Of a stretch of DNA of 5,619 bases, positions 1-5,619 are shown in pieces. Every line of letters starts with the position of its first letter. Within the stretch, counting starts at the first letter, position 1. The DNA lies in assembly GCA_003354225.1 (NCBI GenBank), contig PIVH01000487.1, forward strand, positions 1-5,619. The letters run 5' to 3'. Origin of the DNA: Globobulimina sp. Taxonomy: Eukaryota; Foraminifera; Rotaliida. The position numbers and the translations under genes were made by a program. The notes under the pieces were generated by a model. The model saw only the letters and a list, made by a program, of their open reading frames with translations. It was not told the DNA's origin and searched no databases.

Positions 1-435
1 GTTGATGGTGGGCAATTGGTCATAATTAATAAACTCCTCCTTCACAAATTCGTGCTCGATGCCAAATATAAGCGATGGACACTGGCTCTCGCGATATTGC
101 TCAATCAATGCATGGATTGTGTCTGTAAACGAGACCCAGCCAATCATGCCGCAGTTGGGCGCCAACGGTATCACTGCATACGTACGGATCTCCAAATCCC
201 TTTTGTTTGTCTCATTGTTGGATTTTAGTAATCTGTTAATCAAACCAAACAATTGCATGACGCGCTCATCCTGACGCAGATCCTCCTTCCCCTTCAGCAG
301 AAACGTATAGTTATTGCCATCCGTCCCTAATATGGTCAGCTTACGTGGCCGCTGCGCAGTGCCTACAAACACACTCATACTGGAGTTGAATTTGAAGATA
401 TGCACATTGTTCACGTGCGCATTATTCCCTTTGTA
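1..435 (-). other. TOR: PI3K/PI4K-type kinase domain, N-lobe only
   Basis: The N-lobe begins after the FRB linker LQYVSPHLFNANNLEIVMPG. It contains a P-loop-equivalent region (GTAQRPRKLTILG), the ATP-binding Lys in FLLKGKEDLRQDERVMQLFG (Lys codon 294-292), the regulatory helix with its Glu/Asp-rich start, and the hinge strand RTYAVIPL...GMIGWV, where the Trp that stacks on adenine and on ATP-site inhibitors is present. DTIHALIEQYRE follows. The window stops before the GxxDRHxxN catalytic loop, the DFG motif, the LST8-binding segment and FATC, so catalytic competence cannot be judged directly, but everything visible fits an active kinase. Confidence 0.95.
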
Positions 436-3400
436 CGTGCCTGGCATCACAATCTCTAAGTTATTGGCATTGAACAAGTGTGGCGATACGTATTGTAAAT
501 CTAAATCGGTCAATTTGTCAAATTGCTGATCTATTTTATTGTAAACCCTCCGATAATACTCCCATGCTCTTAGCATGTCTTGTTCGTTGCGGTTCTTTTC
601 CGGCGTTTTTTTGTATTGTTCCACCAACTTCCACGCCGCCAATAAATCCAATTTGAACGCATCCTCAAAGGCTTGTTCACGCAGTGTCTTTGCACCGTAT
701 TTGTCACCGACATTCCACAACAACTCATACAATGGTTTCAAGCGCAATATCATGGCATTGACATTGCGCTGTTTGCCCCAAAATAGGCGGGATGCCTCAA
801 TCAAGGCTTCGTACCACATCTCATGCCATAATATGGCAACCCGCAGTAATTCCTTACTAATCATCTCGCCCTCCACTACTAAGTTATGATAATTCAATCT
901 TATTTTATCCAACAAGGACTTTGCCGATTTCTTGCGTATAATATTTGGCGATTTCGAGGCCACCGTCAATGGGAAAATCAAGGATTGCGGATGGGAGCGG
1001 CCCACTTTTACCAACAAGCCATGAATCAATGAGCGCACTTTTAATTTGCCAATGTGCAGTCTGGCAATGATTTGTGGGATCACACTCAGCCATATATCAA
1101 TGCTGATGTTCTCAAAGCCGCGTTGCAATGCATTGGTGACTCGGCTCAAATCGCCATAACGAAACCACAAATACAGCAAACGCAACACGTCTTGCAATTT
1201 GGTATCGGACTTCGTGTTTTTATTATAGCCAAAGATAATGCTCTTAAACAAAGCATCCACCGCCGCCGGGATTAGACTCAGTAACTTGGCGCTTTTGTCC
1301 ACTTTCACCATCAATTTCTTATTTCGATCCCTCCGCTTCCGATTCCGCTGCTTGTCCTCATAATGCTGGATTGCTTGGTAGTTCATCAATGCCCAGGCAT
1401 GCCACGAATAAAACGACTTTGGATCGTGCATTGTCGCCTTCTTATAACACAGCAAAACCTCATCGATCGCAGTATCCGTCAGACACTCATTCTTCTCACA
1501 CTGCAATCCGCCTAATCGCAGATAGCAACTTGCCGTCAAATGATGGTAATAATAGTATTTCTCCTCAGTGAAATCCGGCCGGCCTTCATAATACGCCATG
1601 AAACTCTCCATGAACTGCACCAAACCACTCAACTGTGCCAGGGCTTGGTTCTTCAGACCCGCAGACCATAAATGCTTCGCGTACGCAAAAGCTACGTTCG
1701 GTTGGGCGTCCACGTATTTGTCCTCCGCCATCGCCTGTTCGTCGTCCACCTGTTCCTGCGCATCGCCCATCTTTTCATCCACGTCTATGGATTTCATGTA
1801 GCGCGAAAACAGAGACACGTCGCGAGCCTGCACCCGGCGTACACCCAGCGGGAAGGTCAACGTATCGTTCATACAGTTGTGCAGCTTGGAGGCACTGCCC
1901 GTTTTCTTCAACGCGGGCGCCCATCTCACAAAATTGTTGTTGCTGTTCTTGTTATGCGAGTAATACATCTGGTGATAAAACAAGATGTTCTCATTGGGAT
2001 AGCCCATCAGATTGGCAATGATCTTCAAGCTCATCGATAACCGGTTGCTTTTGCGGCACAATGATGTGAATTGCAGCCATGTATCCACATCGTCCTGCGG
2101 CCGGATCACCAGCTGGCGAATGGACAGTATGCTCTGCCACACCTCGACGGAGTGAGACACAAAACTCAGCCGCTGTTTCCACATTGACTCCAATTCCAGG
2201 CACTTAGTTTTGTTATTATGCACTTTGGCATCTTTGTACAACAAAATCTCCTCCAATTCGACCAATTGCTGTGCGCGGATACAGAGAGGATACATATTTT
2301 CATAATCATCCACGATGATACTCGTGAACTTTTCATCTAAAAACTCCCGGCATTTCTCAATCCAATACAGAGCCTGTTCGCTGTCAGTATCATGTACGGA
2401 TAATATCGACCGTAGAAAGGCACCGTCAAAGTTATTGTTTGCATTGATACGTTTGACAAAATATTTCATTTTGTCCCATTTGGATAAATTCCAACACGCC
2501 ATGGCGCCCAACGGTGCTACGTCGCGTTCGAACTGCAATAAAATGGTCTCAGTGTCCTTTTTGGCCTCAGAGGACTTCATGCGACGCGCGCCTTTTTTGC
2601 GTTGTTTTTGGAGCTTTGCTATGGTGGCATTGAAGCCACTGCGTTGGCGCGGACTGTGTCGAGTGGCGATGTTATTTTTCTCGTGACGGAGACTTAAGGA
2701 ATCTCGATATTGACGCTTTTTGTTTTTAATGTGACCGTTGCCATTGGACATGGTCTGGTTGTCTTCGTCTGTGATATCGGAGATATTGGCGTCATTCATC
2801 ATGTTGTGTGTTGTGGTGCGGTTGTTTAAGCGCTCTAATTCTAACTTGATGTCATTCACCGAGTCGTTGGCGAGGTTATATAATCTATCCCATTCACCGA
2901 GTGCTTTTAGACAACGCATGCGGCCCAAGGAAGCAGTTATATTTGCGTTGAGGTCGTTTGGTGGACATTCTAAATGCATTTTGCTGTACGCATCTAAGGC
3001 TTCCTCCCAACGGTTCAATTTCTCAAACCATGTGGGCTTGATATTGATTTGCGGTTTGTGCATCTGAGTGTATTGCAAGATACCTTCTGCGGCTTCATTT
3101 TGTTGTAACTGGTTATTGATCTTCAACAATGATTCGGCGGTTAGCGAGTAAGAAGTGTTGAATTTTGCATGGATCACTGAGATATCGATGTTATTACTAT
3201 AATGGGTCTGAACAATGTATGAAATTTAAGCAGTGTGGGACAACGACATTATGCGTTAAACAGAATTTGTACGGAAAACTTTTAAGTCAGCTTGAAAAAT
3301 GCTGAAAACACACCTGGTGTTTCATGCCAGCATGATACAGTTTCGTAACATATCCATTATAGGCGGTATGATGCTTACTTCCATGCATATGTGATGAGGC

Positions 3401-5619
3401 CATATGAATGGCGGAGCGTCCTATGGTTAAACAAGCCGATCGGAACTGTCGTTCTTTATAATATAACGCATTGGGAAAGGAATGACTTAATTCCGCTACG
3501 TGAGCTAGTACCGGTATTTCAATCCAGATGGAATTATTTTGGCGGTCCATAAACTCGACCAAACCCAACAATATCTTCTTCACCTTTGCCGGAACTAACT
3601 TTGTTTTTTGCAGTGCAGACATCAAACTGCGTCGACATTCATGTTGGAATTTATCATTTAGTTCCAACCAACACGACAGAAATGCTGCATTGAACAAGTC
3701 ATTGGCCAATCCTTTATATTTCTGTGCCAATGACGCATTTACTCGTAGCTCTTTGCGTGGATTTTGTGATAACAGTTCGCATTGAAAGCCGTGCAGCCAC
3801 GCAAACCAATCACGTTCGGCGGCTCTCCCCGTAATATCCCAAGCTTTGCGCAACATTACCTCGGCTACTTTTAATTTTTCTTGCTTTTCATCTGTATTTA
3901 TCGGCTCCTTTTCTTCCAAATCCTCATCGCCTGCATCAAACAGATGCTCTTCGGCCGGGTTTTCAATGCTGCCTTGTCGCGAAAATTTAGACGACCGACC
4001 TGGGACATAACCTGTGGCAGAAAAACAAATATTAATCCTAAAAAAAAATAGATTGTAAAAATATACCATTTAATTGTTTCTGTAAAGACGCAGATAAATA
4101 TTTATCGTGAAATAATTGCTGTGTTAATTTGTTGACACTCGCATCCGACATATTACTTAAATTATAATTCATTAAACGATTCAATAACTCACTGTATTGT
4201 CGATGCGATTTCTTACATTTGGTAACCGTCCGAGTCATCATCGGCACGAATATTAAATAGTCCTTTCCCATTTTAATCATCATCAAACACAGTGTGCCCA
4301 TAGTCGCATTAAACAACGATGTATCCACTTTATGTCCATACGTATTGATAATATGTGTCAAGGGATGAATAATCCGCGAAGTATAGGCATTGAAATCGCA
4401 TTTTGTGCTCAATCTACCAATGCATTCAATCGATTTAATGCGCACAAGCAACGAGACATCATTCGATTGAATCAATTCCATAATCGGTGGTAACACTAAA
4501 AACAAAAAATCCTGCAAATTGTTACCAAATATAGTCAATGCATTCAACGCTGAAATGGTGCTACGTTCGCCACCGCCGCCAGGTCCACGACGTAGCACCA
4601 ACAATAACTTCGGTAGCAAGGCATGTAAATATTGCTTAAATTCGTCCTGGATCGCTCTGCAAATCTCAATCATAACATACAATAATTGGTCTTGTAACTC
4701 GTAATACGATTTAATATTAGTCTGCGAAGGGATATTTGCGGCATTTATCACTGCTTTTTTCTTCTTTTTAAAGCCCACTGTTTTGGCGCCATGGCCATTC
4801 ATCATATCTTGTTTGGACTCAGTCTGCAGATTTAATTGAACCGGATTGATACTTGCAATATTATGCAATGACTGGGACGAATGGGTGGTTAACATGGATG
4901 TTTTTGGGAGATAGCCATTGCCAAAGGGACCAAATGAATCACTGCCAGTACGTACATGGTTATATATATCCATATCATTGTCATTATTCATCAAGTTATC
5001 ATTGTCAATGGATAGGGATTGATTATTTAAATTGTTGTCTCCCATCATAAACGAAGAGGGATGGTTATAATATGGATGGTAGCGGTTATATACACCGCCG
5101 CCACCAACCGCCGGCATACTCGCAATGGAATGTTTGTTGTGTGCCATATTTGGATGGCGTGTCCCACTCCGAATGGCCCGCATCATCATCAAAGTGTAGG
5201 CATTCTCATCCCATAAATTGTGAATCAGCTCAAATATCTCGGCTAAATAGGTGCGAATATGAGACTTTACGATGCCAATCAATCGCGCCAATTGTTGCAA
5301 TAACATGGCACGTTGCGAGGCACTATGAAACGTCTTCAAATTGCTTAAAATTGGCGGGATTACATTTTGTAGATATGATATGCTCTCTGATTTGATAAAC
5401 GCAAATATCTTTGTGATATTACCTAAACTCTCTCGATGGTATTCATGCAAACTCGCATTATGTACAATTAATATCAATGCACGCAGCGCCACATAAGCGT
5501 AATACTGCGGATCGCGAGAACCTGTAATCAGCAAAATATTACTCTCCGATAAGAAATCAGACTCTTCTTCGTCATAAAACTCATCCTCGTTAATATTATC
5601 TGTATTCATTTTAACCTTT
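1..5619 (-). CDS. TOR: TOR Ser/Thr protein kinase (PIKK family), partial at both ends, three exons
   Basis: TOR is the catalytic subunit of TORC1/TORC2, cytoplasmic and endomembrane-associated complexes that couple nutrients and growth signals to translation and autophagy. Joining 5619-4067, 4011-3314 and 3207-1 on the minus strand gives about 1,819 residues with no internal stop. The order is middle HEAT repeats, linker, FAT, FRB, kinase N-lobe. Diagnostic matches to the family include VKSHIRTYLAEI and SRIIHPL (HEAT), NDLFNAAFLSCW, GRMRCLKALGEW and HPQSLIFPLTVASKS (FAT), RVAILWHEMW (FRB), and FLLKGKEDLRQDERVMQLFG and IGWV (kinase). The presence of an FRB separates it from ATM, ATR, DNA-PK and SMG1. 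Roughly the first 900 residues, judged against animal TOR, and the C-terminal kinase half plus FATC lie outside the window. The Met codon at 5609 is probably not the true start. Family identity is very secure; the intron 2 boundaries are less so. Confidence 0.96.
532..843 (-). other. TOR: FRB domain (FKBP12-rapamycin binding)
   Basis: This four-helix bundle gates the kinase active site and recruits substrates; with FKBP12 it binds rapamycin. It opens with RVAILWHEMWYEALIEASRL (843-784) and closes with RAWEYYRRVYNKI (570-532). By alignment to human mTOR, the Ser2035 equivalent (792-790) and the Trp2101 equivalent (564-562) are kept. Phe2039 is Trp (780-778), Asp2102 is Glu, Tyr2105 is Arg (552-550) and Phe2108 is Tyr (543-541). 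The loop after KPLYELL is about five residues longer than in human. Human numbering is from memory of the family. Confidence 0.93.
1710..2001 (-). other. TOR: Asn-rich then acidic insertion in FAT repeats
   Basis: About 97 residues lie between the helix ending SLKIIANLMG and the helix beginning PNVAFAYAKHLWSAG, where animal TOR has roughly 15 to 20. It starts with a Tyr/His/Asn segment (HNKNSNNNF, about 1955-1930), passes through a hydrophobic-basic middle part (FPLGVRRVQARDVSLFSRYM), and ends in an acidic Gln/Glu/Asp segment (about 1788-1711). The middle part is less simple in composition and might fold or bind a partner. Function unknown. Confidence 0.7.
2545..2868 (-). other. TOR: Basic, disordered insertion in FAT repeats
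   Basis: Between the helix GRMRCLKALGEWDRLYNL and the helix GAMACWNLSKWDKM, about 108 residues replace some 20 in animal TOR. The first part is Asn/Asp/Thr-rich (about 2835-2750). It is followed by basic clusters KNKKRQYR (2727-2704), RQRSGF and KQRKKGARRMK (2607-2575). Spacing of the basic clusters resembles nuclear-localisation or nucleic-acid/acidic-lipid binding patches, but this is only composition. The frame stays open throughout and I see no obvious in-frame intron. Confidence 0.75.
3136..3442 (-). other. TOR: His-rich insertion in FAT spanning intron 2
   Basis: Between ALYYKERQF and AESLLKINNQLQQ, animal TOR has about ten residues, but the preferred gene model here has about 67, split by intron 2. 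The exon B part is rich in His, Met and Ser (HMASSHMHGSKHH); the exon C part has an Asn-Asn-Ile-Asp stretch. The loop joins two helical hairpins, so extra length could be tolerated. If the longer intron model (3378-3177) is used, the insertion shrinks by 32 residues, and some of it would be intron misread as exon. Confidence 0.6.
3208..3313 (-). other. Intron 2 of TOR, 106 nt, phase 0 (preferred model)
   Basis: Minus-strand donor CAG|GTGTGT matches the consensus at most positions, and the acceptor reads ACATTGTTCAG|ACC. A CTGAC element near 3286 could serve as branch point, though it is far from the acceptor; CTTAAAT is closer. The upstream frame reaches a TGA at 3289-3287, and the downstream frame is closed at 3228-3226, so an intron must exist here. 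The exact ends are uncertain: a second pair, GAA|GTAAGC at 3378 and ATCTCAG|TG at 3177, also keeps frame (phase 1, 202 nt) but has a poor pyrimidine tract. Confidence 0.65.
3314..4011 (-). other. TOR: TOR exon B: acidic linker and start of FAT domain
   Basis: This exon encodes 232 full codons after the split Gly. It begins with a basic Ser-rich patch (SSKFSRQGSIE, about 3991-3962), then an acidic stretch rich in Asp/Glu (about 3937-3905), then FAT helices. Family matches are LRKAWDITGRAAERDWFAWL (from about 3853), which parallels the animal LQKAW...DDWLEWL motif, NDLFNAAFLSCWLELND (from 3703), LLGLVEFMD, and ALYYKERQF (3469-3443). FAT forms the alpha-helical clamp around the kinase domain. 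After the ERQF motif the sequence departs from the family into a His-rich insertion that continues across intron 2. The exon end depends on which intron 2 model is right. Confidence 0.9.
4012..4066 (-). other. Intron 1 of TOR, 55 nt, phase 1
   Basis: On the minus strand the donor reads ATG|GTATAT and the acceptor TTTCTGCCACAG|GTTATG. The intron is very AT-rich, with a long T run (A run at 4040-4048 on the plus strand) and a possible ATTAAT branch region. Without splicing, the upstream frame hits a TAG at 4040-4038. Removal restores a Gly codon and connects to the frame that holds the FAT domain. An upstream TTTTAG acceptor gives the wrong frame, which supports the CAG. Confidence 0.9.
4067..5619 (-). 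other. TOR: TOR exon A: middle HEAT repeats
   Basis: This exon segment is open from the window edge to the donor site at 4067/4066. The first in-frame Met is at 5609-5607, preceded by three open codons (Lys-Val-Lys). An acidic stretch (about 5585-5550) leads into helices matching the animal TOR HEAT region: a Tyr-Tyr helix near 5505-5485, VKSHIRTYLAEI from about 5270, then after a long insertion DEFKQYLHALLPKLL, FGNNLQDFLFLVLPPIMEL from about 4529, and DFNAYTSRIIHPL near 4390. These helices form the curved scaffold that in known TOR complexes contributes to dimerisation and Raptor contact. The exon ends in phase 1, inside a Gly codon. If the conserved upstream repeats are joined by splicing, the real 5' boundary may lie at or beyond the window edge. 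Confidence 0.93.
4710..5204 (-). other. TOR: Asn/Gly/Ser-rich insertion between two HEAT helices
   Basis: About 165 residues lie between the helix ending ELIHNLWDEN and the helix beginning YYELQDQLLYVMIEIC. Animal TOR joins the equivalent helices with almost no linker. The insertion has a Gly4 run (5105-5094), a Tyr/His/Asn patch, an Asn/Asp-rich block (about 5039-4959), a Ser/Thr-rich part, and a Lys5 run (4769-4755). It stays open in the exon frame with no stop, and I see no convincing GT...AG pair that would remove it in frame, so I read it as translated and probably disordered. Function is unknown; it could be a docking or phosphorylation segment. Confidence 0.8.

Larger units (their letters stand above)
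1..3207 (-). other. TOR: TOR exon C: rest of FAT, FRB and kinase N-lobe
   Basis: A single open stretch of 1069 codons reaches the window edge with no stop; I checked every codon in this frame. FAT repeats continue with EAAEGILQY and FEKLNRWEEALDAYSKM, GRMRCLKALGEW (2925-2890), DGAFLRSILSVH, TWLQFTSLCRKSNRLS, PNVAFAYAKHLW, SFYSWHAWALMNYQAIQHYE, DIWLSVIPQIIARLH and HPQSLIFPLTVASKS (993-949). FRB and the kinase N-lobe follow. Two FAT insertions, one basic and one acidic, are listed separately. The loop that in human TOR is a long Ser/Thr/Ala-rich disordered segment is here a short basic linker after the NYQAIQHYE helix (about 1360-1290). The last codon read is an Asn at 3-1; the gene plainly continues. 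Confidence 0.95.

Noticed and set aside
1635-2040. Plus-strand open frames of about 120-128 codons
   Set aside because: They lie antisense to the conserved TOR exon, overlap each other in different frames, and their composition (Cys/Ser/Arg-rich) shows no domain. The minus frame explains the conservation.
1991-2203. Minus-strand small open frame in another frame
   Set aside because: It overlaps the continuous TOR frame and has no independent support.
2315-2686. Plus-strand open frame of 123 codons
   Set aside because: Antisense shadow of the FAT-coding exon; no recognisable domain or start context.
466-3700. Repeated 13-mer gcattgaacaagt near 467 and near 3688
   Set aside because: Both copies encode a Leu-Phe-Asn-Ala run in unrelated conserved positions; chance codon identity, not a repeat element.
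4040-4048. A9 run on the plus strand as a poly(A) tail or retroposition mark
   Set aside because: It is the T run inside intron 1 on the coding strand and has no target-site duplication around it.
3287-4069. A separate 260-residue protein starting with a Met at 4069
   Set aside because: Its first 19 residues are translated intron 1. The conserved part begins after the acceptor at 4012 and joins the upstream HEAT exon in frame.
5072-5395. Plus-strand open frame of 107 codons
   Set aside because: Antisense to HEAT exon A, including its low-complexity insertion; no family resemblance.
1-5619. Frameshifted TOR pseudogene
   Set aside because: The two frame changes fall at good GT...AG junctions, the exons have no stops, and key kinase residues seen here are intact, so introns explain it better.

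Overview
The window is part of one eukaryotic gene read on the minus strand, from about position 5619 down to position 1. It encodes a large part of the Ser/Thr kinase TOR (target of rapamycin), a PI3K-related kinase (PIKK). Evidence for a eukaryote: the protein family is eukaryotic, and the coding sequence changes frame twice at GT...AG introns (55 and about 106 nt) that carry in-frame stops. The standard genetic code fits, because no stop codon falls inside any exon. Asn-rich, low-complexity insertions and short introns suggest a protist or an early-branching lineage. I cannot name the organism.

Layout, read 3' to 5' on the plus strand. Exon A (5619-4067) holds the middle HEAT repeats, split by an Asn/Gly/Ser-rich insertion of about 165 residues. 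Intron 1 is 4066-4012. Exon B (4011-3314) holds an acidic linker and the start of the FAT domain. Intron 2 is 3313-3208, with a second in-frame splice solution at 3378-3177. Exon C (3207-1) is open for 1069 codons and holds the rest of FAT, the FRB domain (about 843-532) and the kinase N-lobe up to just past the hinge. The window ends before the catalytic loop, activation loop and FATC. The N-terminal HEAT solenoid also lies outside it. Both ends are cut by the window, so neither is evidence of gene damage.

The most notable points are changes at rapamycin-contact positions of the FRB domain, with the core Ser and Trp kept, and four lineage-specific insertions between conserved helices of the HEAT and FAT domains. 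I see no second gene, RNA gene, mobile element, CRISPR array or prokaryotic regulatory signal. The plus-strand open frames lie antisense to TOR exons and look like shadows. This is a core eukaryotic gene and not a new system; the novelty is in its lineage-specific parts.
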